A stretch of 58,185 nucleotides of DNA from Marinobacterium ramblicola (lineage in GTDB: Bacteria; Pseudomonadota; Gammaproteobacteria; Pseudomonadales; Balneatricaceae): assembly GCF_019084545.1 (NCBI RefSeq), contig NZ_JAHREP010000030.1, positions 1 to 58,185 of the forward strand, read 5' to 3'. Shown in pieces: positions 27,091 through 35,779 of this stretch. Below the pieces are notes generated by a model. It saw nothing but the letters and a program-made list of their open reading frames with translations, had not been told where the DNA came from and searched no databases. The position numbers and the translations under genes are program-made. Each line of letters begins with the position of its first letter. Position 1 is the first letter of the stretch.

Positions 27091-27408
27091 TCAGCGCTCG
27101 CAGCGGTCGGGGAAGGCGGCGCGCCAGGCTTCGAAACCGCCATCCAGGCTGTACACCTCCTCGAACCCCTGCTGGACCAGGAAGCCGGCGGCGGACTGGC
27201 TGCTGATGCCGTGGTAGCAGCAGACGATCAGCGGCTTTTCCATATCGGCCTCGGCCATAAAGTCATGCAGGTTGTCGTTGCTGAGGTTCAGTGCGTCCTT
27301 GATATGCAGGCCGAAGTAGCTCTGCGCATCACGGATGTCGACGATGGCGGCGCCCTGATCGATCAGATCGGCAGCCTCCTGGGAAGATATGCAGCGGTAT
27401 TGATCCAT
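27091..27408 (-). CDS. glpE: GlpE-type rhodanese (thiosulfate sulfurtransferase)
   Basis: A 105-residue single-domain rhodanese. [28 protein letters not shown] begins the fold. The active loop is [12 protein letters not shown], with the second Cys catalytic, as in E. coli GlpE. It transfers sulfane sulfur from thiosulfate to cyanide or thiol acceptors. It lies between apaH and cca on the same strand. Confidence 0.93.
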   Translation of the reverse strand: MDQYRCISSQEAADLIDQGAAIVDIRDAQSYFGLHIKDALNLSNDNLHDFMAEADMEKPLIVCCYHGISSQSAAGFLVQQGFEEVYSLDGGFEAWRAAFPDRCER

Positions 27409-27424
27409 GGTCGGCGTCCTATCG

Positions 27425-27458
27425 GTTAGGGGTTAAGGGTTAGGGTTTAAGGGGTAAG
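27425..27458. repeat. telomere-like degenerate GGGTTA repeats
   Basis: Five imperfect units (GGTTAGG, GGTTAAGG, GTTAGGG, TTTAAGGGG, TAAG) lie between glpE and apaH. G and T/A are fully strand-biased. No protein frame uses it. Confidence 0.7.
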
Positions 27459-27460
27459 TG

Positions 27461-28285
27461 TCATGGGTTGAAATCGAGATGGCCGGCACAGCCGCAACTG
27501 AACAGCTCGCCATCCTCCAGGCGCACGGCGGTCAGCTTGTTGCCCCAGACACAGCCGGTGTCCAGCGCAATCACCTCCTCCCGGCCGGTGCTGCCCAGTG
27601 CGGCCCAGTGACCGAACAGCTGGGTGCGATTGAGCTTCCGCTCCCGTGGCAGAGCATACCAGGGGAAGTAGCCCTCGGGTTGGGTATCGAGTCCGCCGTT
27701 GGCGCTGAACTCCAGTTTGCCCGAAGGGGTGAGGAAACGCATCCGGGTGAAGTAGTTGGTGATCAGGCGCAGCCGCTCCCAGCCCTTGAGCTTGTCTTTC
27801 CAGCTGTCGGGCTGGTTGCCATACATATGGCGGAAATATTCGTTGGCCAGCGTACTGCGCAGCACCTGTTCCACCTCATGCGCCAGGCTCTTGGCCTGTT
27901 TCAGCGACCAGTGCGGCGGTATGCCGGCGTGGGTCATGACATAACCCAGCGCCTTGTCGTCCACCAGCAGCGGCTGCTGCTGCAGCCAATGCATCAGCTC
28001 GTCGCGATCCTCCGCCTCGAGCACCGGGGTCAGGGTATCCTTGCGCTTGCCGCTGGCGGTGCCGTGGTGGATCGCCAGCAGATGCAGGTCGTGGTTGCCC
28101 AGGACGCAACGAGCACGGGGGCCCAGCTGCTTGACGAAGCGCAGCACCTCCAGGGACTTTGGGCCGCGGTTGACCAGGTCGCCGGCGATCCACAGCCGGT
28201 CCTTGTCGCCGAAGCCGATCTTGTCGAGCAGACCGATGAACTCGTCGTAACACCCCTGAATGTCGCCTACCGCGTATGTCGCCAT
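27461..28285 (-). CDS. apaH: diadenosine tetraphosphatase ApaH
   Basis: 274 residues from MATYAVGDIQGCYDEF at 28285; the longer frame to 28360 is not conserved. The enzyme cleaves Ap4A to two ADP and removes Np4 caps from RNA. The metallophosphatase motifs are GDIQGCYDE, GDLVNRGPKS, GNHDLHLLA and MTHAGIPP. The length is normal. It is divergent from a DNA glycosylase gene. Confidence 0.96.
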   Translation of the reverse strand: MATYAVGDIQGCYDEFIGLLDKIGFGDKDRLWIAGDLVNRGPKSLEVLRFVKQLGPRARCVLGNHDLHLLAIHHGTASGKRKDTLTPVLEAEDRDELMHWLQQQPLLVDDKALGYVMTHAGIPPHWSLKQAKSLAHEVEQVLRSTLANEYFRHMYGNQPDSWKDKLKGWERLRLITNYFTRMRFLTPSGKLEFSANGGLDTQPEGYFPWYALPRERKLNRTQLFGHWAALGSTGREEVIALDTGCVWGNKLTAVRLEDGELFSCGCAGHLDFNP

Positions 28286-28381
28286 CTGTTGTCGCTGAAT
28301 CCTGTCGAAAGGGCAATATGATAGCCTATCCCGTCCGGCGTCACAGCGTCGGAATACCAAGGATCTGTTGGAGTGTGGTTG

Positions 28382-28897
28382 ATGTCGGAAGCGGTTTCAT
28401 TTTTGCCCCAGTGGCGGGAGGATGCGCGAGTGCTGATCCTGGGCTCCATGCCCGGCACCGCATCCTTGAATGCGCAGCAGTATTATGCTCATCCGCGCAA
28501 CGCCTTCTGGCCGATCATGGCGCAGTTGTGTGGCTTCCCCGCCGAGCTGCCCTATGAGCAGCGCGTTGCCGCGCTCAACGCGTCCGGCGTTGCGCTTTGG
28601 GATGTGATCGGTCGCTGTTTTCGGCCCGGCAGTCTGGACAGCAGCATACACGGAGACTCCATCGAACCGAATGATCTGGCCGAGCTGATCGAGCGTTTGC
28701 CGCAACTGCGTCTAATTGGCTGCAACGGTGCGACAGCTTACAAGTTGCTCTGCAAGCAGTGGCCCGAGTTGATCAGCGCGCTACAGGGGCGTGTTGAGAT
28801 CCTGCGTTTGCCCTCCACCAGTCCGGCCCATGCGTCGCTGTCCCGCGAGCAAAAACTGCAGCAGTGGCGTGTGATCGAAGCCTATCTGGGCGCTTGA
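28382..28897 (+). CDS. DNA-deoxyinosine (hypoxanthine) glycosylase, UDG family 6-like
   Basis: 171 residues from ATG 28382, chosen because GGAG lies nine bases upstream; a GTG at 28373 is possible. It belongs to the uracil-DNA-glycosylase superfamily group that removes hypoxanthine from DNA. Motif 1 is LILGSMPGTASLNAQQYYAHPRNAFWPIM, then GVALWDVIGRCFRPGSLDSSI. The substrate-binding end is RLPSTSPAHASLS. Cytoplasmic repair enzyme. Confidence 0.88.
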   Translation: MSEAVSFLPQWREDARVLILGSMPGTASLNAQQYYAHPRNAFWPIMAQLCGFPAELPYEQRVAALNASGVALWDVIGRCFRPGSLDSSIHGDSIEPNDLAELIERLPQLRLIGCNGATAYKLLCKQWPELISALQGRVEILRLPSTSPAHASLSREQKLQQWRVIEAYLGA

Positions 28898-29180
28898 ACC
28901 CGTTTCGCTGCCTCTATCTTGGAGGTGAACCCGTTTTGGTGCGGGCTGTTGAGCCGGCCGCGTCAAAAAGATGCAGTTTACCTCCAGCAAATGAATGGTC
29001 TGTCGTGGCGCGGGCTTGATCAGTGTCAGGATATACAGACAAGCTCTTGAAAGCGTTGGGAGTTCAATAGATTAACCCTTAGGATGGCCCTGTTGTTGCA
29101 ATATCCTTATTAAGACAGGGGTGATTTTTGTCGCCTTTCCGACAACCTAAGTGATCTGAAGCAGTAGCAGGTTCTTCACC
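28898..29180. other. intergenic region with long-range inverted repeat
   Basis: These 283 bases hold no gene. TGGAGGTGAAC at 28920-28930 pairs with GTTTACCTCCA at 28976-28986 (one G-T wobble), enclosing 45 bases that contain further short stems. The rest is the leader of the chemoreceptor gene, with CCGACAA near 29140 resembling a FliA -10 but without a matching -35 at the right spacing. Confidence 0.5.
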
Positions 29181-30767
29181 GTGAAAACGAATCTACCCGT
29201 TACCCAAATAGAGGATGATTACTCCGCTTCGTCAAATATTCTCTCGACGACGGACCTCAGGGGATCCATCACCTACGTCAACGAGGATTTTGTCAGAATC
29301 AGCGGATTTGCTCAGCAAGAGCTGCTTGGCAGTAATCACAACATGGTTCGCCACCCAGATATGCCGTCGGCGGCGTTCAGGGACCTCTGGACCCGGGTCA
29401 GGAACGGTCATTCGTGGATGGGGGTGGTCAAAAATCGCTGTAAGAACGGCAACCACTACTGGGTTGACGCCTATGTCACGCCGATCGAGCGCAACGGTCG
29501 CATTGAGGAGTATCAGTCGGTGCGGCGCAAGCCGGAGCGCCAGGTGGTCGCACGGGCGGAAAAGCTTTATACGAAGCTGAATGCGGGCCAGGTGCCCGCC
29601 AGTCTGCGCGGGGTGCGCCTCGCCTTCGGTTCACGTCTGCTCCTGTGTGCGCTGCTGCCGCTGCTGCTGGGTGCTCTGGCGGCCTTTGTCATGGGCGCCG
29701 AGACTCAACTGCTGGCGATCTTTGCCGCGATCGCATTGACCTCGATGGCGGCAACCCTGTTGGCGCTGAAGCCGTTCAGGGCCCTGGTTGCACAGGCGCA
29801 GCGTGTGGTACACGACCCGGTGGCACAGTATGTCTACACCGGGCGCATGGATGAGCTGGGCCAGCTGCAGCTGGCGATGAAGATGCTGGAGTCGGAAACC
29901 GCCGGTCTGATCGGCCGTATCTCCGACTCATCGGGCTCGCTGACATTGGGGGCATCGGGTCTCAGTGCCGCGGTGGTGCAGTCGCGGGATGGAGTGCGCC
30001 AGCAGTTCTCCGAAACCGACCGGGTTGCAGCGGCGGTGGATCAGATGAGCTCCAGCATCCAGGAGGTTTCGGCCAGCGCCCAGAACAGCTCCGAGGCCGC
30101 CGGCAACAGTCTGCGGGCGGTGTCCAGCGGCAAGGCGGTGGTCGATGCCAGTGTGCTCTCGATCGGCGCCCTGAAGGAGGAGATCGCCCGTGCCGCGGAG
30201 GTGATCCAGGATGTGGCGGCAAGCAGTCGCAATATCTCCTCTATTCTCGACGTGATACGGGAGATCGCTGAGCAGACCAATCTGCTGGCGCTCAACGCCG
30301 CCATTGAGGCGGCCCGTGCCGGTGATGCCGGGCGCGGCTTTGCCGTGGTGGCCGATGAGGTGCGCTCACTGGCGACCCGGACTCAGACCTCAACCGAGGA
30401 GATCCGCGCCATGATCGAGCGGCTGCAGAGTGGCTCGGCCCGGGCTGTGGAAGCGATGGCGGAGGGGCGTCGACGGGCGGACCTATGTGCTGAACAGAGC
30501 GGCGAGACGGTGGCCTCGTTGGATCGGGTGCTGGAGTCGATCCGGCTGATCAGCGATATGAGTGCGCAGATTGCGGCAGCGGTCGAGCAGCAGAGCGCGG
30601 TGGCCGACGAGATCAACCGCAGCGTGTTCAGTATCCGCGATATGTCGGAGCAGAACCTGAGTGCGGTGGAGCAGAGTTCGGCGACCAGCCGCAACATGCT
30701 GTCGATTGCGACCAGCTTCGGTGAGCTGGCGCAGCAGTTCTGGTCCGCCCGCAACAGGCAGGCCTGA
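29181..30767 (+). CDS. Aer-like PAS methyl-accepting chemotaxis protein
   Basis: A 528-residue receptor starting with GTG. The N-terminal PAS domain ([38 protein letters not shown]) matches the FAD-binding PAS of the aerotaxis receptor Aer. Next come two close membrane segments ([20 protein letters not shown] and [20 protein letters not shown], about residues 153-197), a HAMP-like linker, and the cytoplasmic signalling domain with the hairpin tip [21 protein letters not shown]. There is no periplasmic sensor domain. It probably reports redox or oxygen state to CheA/CheW. Confidence 0.93.
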   Translation: MKTNLPVTQIEDDYSASSNILSTTDLRGSITYVNEDFVRISGFAQQELLGSNHNMVRHPDMPSAAFRDLWTRVRNGHSWMGVVKNRCKNGNHYWVDAYVTPIERNGRIEEYQSVRRKPERQVVARAEKLYTKLNAGQVPASLRGVRLAFGSRLLLCALLPLLLGALAAFVMGAETQLLAIFAAIALTSMAATLLALKPFRALVAQAQRVVHDPVAQYVYTGRMDELGQLQLAMKMLESETAGLIGRISDSSGSLTLGASGLSAAVVQSRDGVRQQFSETDRVAAAVDQMSSSIQEVSASAQNSSEAAGNSLRAVSSGKAVVDASVLSIGALKEEIARAAEVIQDVAASSRNISSILDVIREIAEQTNLLALNAAIEAARAGDAGRGFAVVADEVRSLATRTQTSTEEIRAMIERLQSGSARAVEAMAEGRRRADLCAEQSGETVASLDRVLESIRLISDMSAQIAAAVEQQSAVADEINRSVFSIRDMSEQNLSAVEQSSATSRNMLSIATSFGELAQQFWSARNRQA

Positions 30768-30782
30768 GCCGGGGCGGAGCGG

Positions 30783-31568
30783 TCAGCGTGTCAGGCTGAA
30801 CCGCTCGATCCAGCCTAGACCGCTGAGGGTATCCGTAGCCGGCAGGTATTCGCAGCTGACCCAGCCGCGATAGCCGCTCTGTTCGATCAGCTCGAATAGG
30901 CCTGAATAGTCGATCTGCCCCGTGCCCGGCTCATGCCGTCCCGGGGCATCGGCGATCTGGATATGCCTGATCAGCTCCCGGTGCGCGCTCAGCATCCCGG
31001 CCGTATCCTCACCCATCATCTGCATATGGTAGATGTCGTACTGGATGCCCAGGTTGCTGGCGCCCACACGGTCGATAATTGCAGCGGCCTGGGCGGTGGA
31101 GTGGAGGAAGAAGCCCGGGATATCGACGGTGTTGATCGCCTCTATGACCAGTTCGATCCCTGCCGATGCCAGCTGTTCTGCCGCATAGCCCAGGTTGGCG
31201 ACAAACACCGCCTGCGCCTGCTCCTCACTGACCCCTTCCGGTTGTATGCCCGCCAGGCAGTTGATCCGCGTGCAGCCCAGCACCTGAGCGTACTCGATCG
31301 CGCGCTCGACTCCCGTCCTGAACTCCTCGACCCGGTCCGGGTGGCAGGCGATACCGCGCTCCCCCTTGTCCCAGTCGCCCGCGGGCAGGTTGATCAACAC
31401 CTGCTTCAGCCCGAGGTGCTGTAACGCCTGGGCTTGCTGTTCAGCCGGCCAGGCATAGGGAAACTGCGTTTCCACCGCCTGGAAGCCCGCATCGGCGGCA
31501 GCCGCAAAACGATCCAGAAAGGGGTGTTCGGTGAACAGAAGCGATAGGTTGGCGGCTAGCTGGATCAT
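30783..31568 (-). CDS. hyi: hydroxypyruvate isomerase-like sugar-phosphate isomerase
   Basis: 261 residues from MIQLAANLSLLFTEHPFLDRF at 31568; the upstream extension to 31748 is not family-like. The TIM-barrel fold has FQAVETQFPY, GDWDKGERGIA, EAINTVDIPGFFL, YDIYHMQMMGED, HIQIADAPGRHEPGTGQIDY and WVSCEYLPA, the metal-binding residues of Hyi/OtnI enzymes. It interconverts hydroxypyruvate and tartronate semialdehyde, or acts on a related four-carbon acid. It is divergent from glycerate kinase, which takes the pathway further. Confidence 0.9.
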   Translation of the reverse strand: MIQLAANLSLLFTEHPFLDRFAAAADAGFQAVETQFPYAWPAEQQAQALQHLGLKQVLINLPAGDWDKGERGIACHPDRVEEFRTGVERAIEYAQVLGCTRINCLAGIQPEGVSEEQAQAVFVANLGYAAEQLASAGIELVIEAINTVDIPGFFLHSTAQAAAIIDRVGASNLGIQYDIYHMQMMGEDTAGMLSAHRELIRHIQIADAPGRHEPGTGQIDYSGLFELIEQSGYRGWVSCEYLPATDTLSGLGWIERFSLTR

Positions 31569-31720
31569 GGTGATGTCGGGTCTCTTGTTATGGTTCGGTG
31601 CGTCAATACAGGGTAGGGTGGAAGCGATTATGCAAGCCTTCGCGTTGCCAGGCCAACCCTCTGCTGATGGTGAGAGCGGGAGAGCGTCGTTGGGCCAGTC
31701 TGCTGGACAGGAGAGTATCG

Positions 31721-32863
31721 ATGAAAGTAGTGATCGCGCCGGATTCATTCAAGGAGAGCCTCAGTGCGGAGCGGGTTGCACGGGCGCTGGCCGACGGCTG
31801 GCGCAGTGTGATGCCGGAGGCCGAGCTGGTCGAGCTGCCGCTGGCTGATGGCGGCGAGGGCACCACCCAGGCGCTGGTGGCGGCTACTGGCGGCGAAATG
31901 GTGCGCTGCAGGGCCACCGGCCCGTTGGGCGCGCCGGTAGAGGCAGTTTGGGGTCGCATCGATGCAACGAGAGCGGTGATCGAGTGTGCCGCGGCTTCCG
32001 GCCTGGATCTGGTGCCGCGCGATGCGCGTGACCCCTGGCGCGCCACGACGCGGGGCACCGGCGAGCTGATTTTGGCCGCGCTGGACTCAGGAGCCCGTCA
32101 CATCATCGTCGGCCTTGGCGGCAGTGCAACCAATGACGGTGGGGCCGGCATGCTGCAGGCACTGGGTGTCAGCTTGCTCGATGCCCGGGGCGCGGCGATC
32201 GGCCCCGGCGCCGCGGGGCTGGCGCAGTTGGCGCATATCGATATCAGCACAATGGACCCACGGTTGGCCGAGGCCAGGTTTGAGGTCGCCTGTGATGTGG
32301 ATAACCCGCTGACCGGAGCTGAGGGCGCGTCTGCCATCTTCGGTCCGCAAAAGGGCGCCGATGAGGTGCTGGTGGCGCGGATGGATGCAGCACTGAGCAA
32401 TTATGCCGAGCTGATCCAGCGCTGCCTGGGCCTTTCGGTCGCGTCGATTCCGGGGGCCGGGGCCGCGGGAGGCTTGGGCGCCGCTTTCCTGGCTTTCCTC
32501 GATGCGGAGCTGAAACCGGGGATCGAGATCATCCTCGATGCGGTGGAGTTCGATTGGCATCTGCAGGGGGCGGATCTTCTGATCACTGGAGAGGGGCGGA
32601 TCGATGGGCAGACCGCGCGCGGTAAAACGCCGGTGGGGGTGGCGCGTCGGGCGATGCGATGCCGAGTGCCCTGTGTCGCCTTGGGTGGCTCGGTACCGAC
32701 CGAACTCGCGGTGCTCGATCGGCTTGCCCAGGAGGGGATTCGTGCCGTGTTCCCGATCCTGCCGGGAGTATCGACGCTGGAGGAGGCGCTGGCCGATGCC
32801 GAGCGCAACCTGGAGCTCAGCGGGCGTAATCTGGCGGCCTATTGGTGCTGCAGCCAGCCCTGA
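31721..32863 (+). CDS. glycerate 2-kinase (GarK/GlxK family)
   Basis: 380 residues from MKVVIAPDSFKESLSAERVA at 31721. It phosphorylates D-glycerate, feeding C2/C3 acids into glycolysis. Typical marks are LADGGEGTTQALV, GLGGSATNDGGAGMLQALG, CDVDNPLTGAEGAS, FGPQKGAD, GAGAAGGLGAAFLAF and ITGEGRIDGQT. Its divergent neighbour hydroxypyruvate isomerase suggests a glyoxylate/hydroxypyruvate route, but glyoxylate carboligase and tartronate-semialdehyde reductase are not in the window. Confidence 0.95.
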   Translation: MKVVIAPDSFKESLSAERVARALADGWRSVMPEAELVELPLADGGEGTTQALVAATGGEMVRCRATGPLGAPVEAVWGRIDATRAVIECAAASGLDLVPRDARDPWRATTRGTGELILAALDSGARHIIVGLGGSATNDGGAGMLQALGVSLLDARGAAIGPGAAGLAQLAHIDISTMDPRLAEARFEVACDVDNPLTGAEGASAIFGPQKGADEVLVARMDAALSNYAELIQRCLGLSVASIPGAGAAGGLGAAFLAFLDAELKPGIEIILDAVEFDWHLQGADLLITGEGRIDGQTARGKTPVGVARRAMRCRVPCVALGGSVPTELAVLDRLAQEGIRAVFPILPGVSTLEEALADAERNLELSGRNLAAYWCCSQP

Positions 32864-32935
32864 GGGCGTTGTATTTGGCCTGACTGTTAGGTATTAAACA
32901 GTTGTGGTGTTTGTATATGTTAGAGGATGTGTTGA

Positions 32936-33517
32936 ATGAACGACGTGGTGACGCCGGTTAAACGTACCCCGCTGCACAAACGCAGTATCGACGTGCAGGG
33001 CTATCGCCGTGACGATGGCTTGTGGGAGGTCGAGGGCGTTCTTGCCGATACCAAAGGCTATGCGATCGATCTGCCCGACCGCGGCAGAATTCCGACCGGT
33101 GGCTTTCTGCATCATATGACGCTGACACTGACGGTCGATGACCAGCTGTGCATCGTTGATGCGCGCGCGGTGATGGCCGATACCCCCTATCAGGACTGCC
33201 CTATGGCAGCCCGGCAGTATGCCGCGCTGATCGGACTGAAGATCCGCTCCGGTTGGATGGAGGAGGCGAAGAGGGCGATCGGCAGGGTGACCGGTTGCAC
33301 CCACTTGACGGAACTGCTGCCGGTGCTGGCCACCGCCGCTATCCAGACCATCCGTGGCTATCATCTGCAGAATACGCCAGGCTTCAACAGGTCGGACGAG
33401 GAGAAGGCGATGGTCATGGGTACCTGTTTTGGCTTTCGTGAGGGCGGTCGTGCGCAACGTCTGCTCTGGCCCGAATCCGAACCATTCGAGTCGGCGGGAG
33501 CGGAGTCATCCGACTAG
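32936..33517 (+). CDS. DUF2889 family protein
   Basis: A 193-residue cytoplasmic protein. TPLHKRSIDVQGYRRDDGLWEVEGVLADTKGY followed by HHMTLTLTVDD and a Cys-containing segment (YQDCPMAARQYAALIGLKI, RVTGCTHLTELLPVLATAAIQ) matches DUF2889. Members often neighbour amidohydrolase or aromatic-degradation genes, but the function is unknown. A carrier or regulatory role is guesswork. Confidence 0.85.
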   Translation: MNDVVTPVKRTPLHKRSIDVQGYRRDDGLWEVEGVLADTKGYAIDLPDRGRIPTGGFLHHMTLTLTVDDQLCIVDARAVMADTPYQDCPMAARQYAALIGLKIRSGWMEEAKRAIGRVTGCTHLTELLPVLATAAIQTIRGYHLQNTPGFNRSDEEKAMVMGTCFGFREGGRAQRLLWPESEPFESAGAESSD

Positions 33518-33604
33518 AGAATGTCGCATTCAGACACGTACAGCCTATCGGCTTCATGCACTATCGTCGTTTAACTCCAAAACTCTGTCTGCCGGAGATC
33601 GACC

Positions 33605-34012
33605 ATGAGCAGAGCTGCGACCGAAGCGCTGATTTTCGAGTATTACCGCACCTTCAACCAGGGCGATATGGACAGTTTCCTGAGCCTGCTGAGCAGTGAT
33701 GTGGTGCATGATATCAACCAGGGTGAGCGCCAAATCGGCGTCGAGGCCTTTGCTGCATTCATGGACAAGATGAACCGCTGCTACCGGGAACAGCTGGCGG
33801 AGATCGTGATCATGAGCAGCCCGGACGGTAGCCGGGCCGCGGCCGAGTTCGTTGTGCATGGTGAATATATCGCCGACGATGAGGGGCTGCCGCCGGCGAA
33901 GGGGCAGACCTACCGTTTGCCCGCGGGGGCTTTCTTCGAGGTGCGCAACGGCCAGATCGCCCGCATCAGCAACTACTACAACCTCAATGACTGGATTGCG
34001 CAGGTTAGCTAA
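33605..34012 (+). CDS. NTF2/SnoaL-like ketosteroid-isomerase-related protein
   Basis: 135 residues with a cone-shaped NTF2-like fold pattern: ATEALIFEYYRTFNQGDMDSFLSLLSSDVVHDINQG, then GVEAFAAFMDKMNRCY, ending GAFFEVRNGQIARISNYYNLNDW. Such proteins bind or isomerise small hydrophobic substrates. It is the first of three tightly packed genes followed by GNAT and nitrilase-family proteins, so it probably acts on the same unknown metabolite. Confidence 0.85.
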   Translation: MSRAATEALIFEYYRTFNQGDMDSFLSLLSSDVVHDINQGERQIGVEAFAAFMDKMNRCYREQLAEIVIMSSPDGSRAAAEFVVHGEYIADDEGLPPAKGQTYRLPAGAFFEVRNGQIARISNYYNLNDWIAQVS

Positions 34013-34021
34013 ACTTTGCGC

Positions 34022-34615
34022 ATGGATGAGATCAGCATACTGACCCTGCGCGGCGCTGAACTCGAGCCCTGGCTCGAGCATGTGGCGGCGCTGCGCATCC
34101 GGGTGTTTCGCGATTTTCCCTATCTGTACGACGGTTCTCTCGAGTATGAGGCGAACTATCTGCGCACCTACGTCGAGAGCGATTCCGCCGTCTGCGTGCT
34201 GGCGCTCGATGGCGAGCGGGTGGTCGGCGCCTCCACCGGGCTGGCGCTGAGCGATGAAACAGCCGAGTTCCGCCGACCATTCGAACAGGCCGGAATCGAC
34301 ACCGCCTCGATCTTTTACTGTGCCGAGTCGGTGCTGCTGCCGGAGTATCGGGGTAGCGGTGTTTACCGCCGCTTCTTCCGCGAACGGGAGCGCCAGGCGG
34401 AGCGGCTGGGCATGCGCATCTGCGTGTTCTGTGCGGTACAGCGCCCCGACGACCACCCGTTGCGGCCGGCTGACTACCAGCCGCTGGATCCGATATGGTG
34501 CCATTTCGGCTACGCTCCGCGTCCGGACCTGATCACCGGTTTCAACTGGAAAGACATTGACCGGGCTGAAGCGAGCGACAAACCTATGCAGTTCTACTTG
34601 AAGGCTTTGTCATGA
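34022..34615 (+). CDS. GNAT-family N-acetyltransferase
   Basis: 197 residues from ATG 34022 (MDEISILTLRGAELEPWL), ten bases after the previous stop. Features are a cofactor-binding region with AESVLLPEYRGSGVYRRFFRERERQAERLG and a C-terminal VQRPDDHPLRPADYQPLDPIW, which indicate a specialised subfamily found beside nitrilase genes. It likely acetylates a small amine. Its last four bases overlap the nitrilase start (ATGA). Confidence 0.85.
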   Translation: MDEISILTLRGAELEPWLEHVAALRIRVFRDFPYLYDGSLEYEANYLRTYVESDSAVCVLALDGERVVGASTGLALSDETAEFRRPFEQAGIDTASIFYCAESVLLPEYRGSGVYRRFFRERERQAERLGMRICVFCAVQRPDDHPLRPADYQPLDPIWCHFGYAPRPDLITGFNWKDIDRAEASDKPMQFYLKALS

Positions 34616-35481
34616 GCAGACCCCTGACCCTGGCCGCGGCCCAGTATCCCATTGAGTTTATCGACAGCTGGGACAATTACCGGGCCAAGATCCAGGAGAT
34701 GGTCGACTCCGCCCTGGGGCTTGGCGCTAACTTCCTGCTTTTCCCCGAGTATTTCAGCATGGAGCTGGCGTCGCTGTTCGCGCCCGCGGTGTATCGTTCG
34801 CTGTCGGCCCAGCTGGAGGCGCTGCAAAGCCTGCATGAGCCGTTTATCGAGCTGTTCAGCGAGCAGGCTCGTCGCCATCAGCTGCATATTCTGGCCGGCA
34901 CCTTCCCGGTGCGCCAGAACGACGGCCGCTACCTGAACCGTGCCTGGCTGTTTCGTCCGGATGGTTCGCGCGATTACCAGGATAAACTGCAGATGACCCG
35001 CTTCGAGTCGGAGCAGTGGCTGATCAGCGCAGGACAGGAGATTCGGGTGCTGGATACCGAGTTCGGCAAGGTGGGCGTCTGCGTCTGCTACGACAGCGAA
35101 TTCCCGATCATCGCTCGCACCCAGGTGGAGCGGGGCGCCGACCTGATTCTGGTACCCAGTTGTACCGACACCGAGGCGGGTTACAACCGAGTGCGTATCG
35201 GTTGCCAGGCAAGGGCGCTGGAGAACCAGTGCTTTGTCGCCCAGTCACCCACCATCGGCCGTGCCGACTGGTCCGAGGCGGTGGATATCAACAGCGGTCG
35301 TGCCGCGATCTACACCCCGGTGGATTACGGCTATCCCGACAACGGCGTGCTGGCGCAGGGCCGGGCTGACACGCCGGGCTGGGTGGTGGCCGAGCTGGAT
35401 CTCGACACCTTGGCGAAGGTGCGCCGCGAAGGGCAGGTGTTCAACCATAGAGACTGGCCAGGCCAGTTTCGTTTTAGCTGA
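34612..35481 (+). CDS. carbon-nitrogen hydrolase (nitrilase superfamily)
   Basis: A 289-residue amidase-type enzyme. The catalytic triad is visible: Glu in LLFPEYFSME, Lys in YQDKLQMTRFE and Cys in VGVCVCYDSEFPI. The C-terminal part has SCTDTEAGYNRVRIGCQARALENQ. It should hydrolyse an amide or nitrile. With the coupled GNAT gene and NTF2-like gene it forms a small operon of unknown substrate. An amide produced by the acetyltransferase could be the link, which is inference. Confidence 0.92.
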   Translation: MSRPLTLAAAQYPIEFIDSWDNYRAKIQEMVDSALGLGANFLLFPEYFSMELASLFAPAVYRSLSAQLEALQSLHEPFIELFSEQARRHQLHILAGTFPVRQNDGRYLNRAWLFRPDGSRDYQDKLQMTRFESEQWLISAGQEIRVLDTEFGKVGVCVCYDSEFPIIARTQVERGADLILVPSCTDTEAGYNRVRIGCQARALENQCFVAQSPTIGRADWSEAVDINSGRAAIYTPVDYGYPDNGVLAQGRADTPGWVVAELDLDTLAKVRREGQVFNHRDWPGQFRFS

Positions 35482-35779
35482 TGCGCAGTACGCGCCGCTT
35501 GGATTCTGAGGATTACAGGGTCGCCTCCGGGGCTTTCCCTCTATTTTTGACTTTTTATACTCAAGCTGGCCCGAATTGTGCCTGTATATAACTTATATGC
35601 TGTGCTGTTATTCTCTATTGGTGTATTTTTGCGATAGATTCTACTGTGCCGTATCTTTTCGGTAGAGGATTTGTGCACAGATGTGGTTCATGCCCCGAAC
35701 TGGATAGTGCACCAGTCTAGGGCTATAACCAGTCGAAGCGTCGCTCCCTCGGGACGCGCACTAATGAACGGAGTGCATT
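35482..35779. other. intergenic region before second chemoreceptor
   Basis: Nearly 300 bases without a gene. Near the left end AGGG (35517) and GCC pair with GGC and CCCT around 35538, followed by CTATTTTT, a weak candidate terminator for the nitrilase operon. The middle is AT-rich. ACTGG/CCAGT form a small inverted repeat near 35700. Confidence 0.4.

Noticed and set aside
29100-29180. FliA (sigma-28) promoter for the Aer-like receptor
   Set aside because: CCGACAA resembles the -10, but no acceptable -35 lies 14-16 bases upstream.
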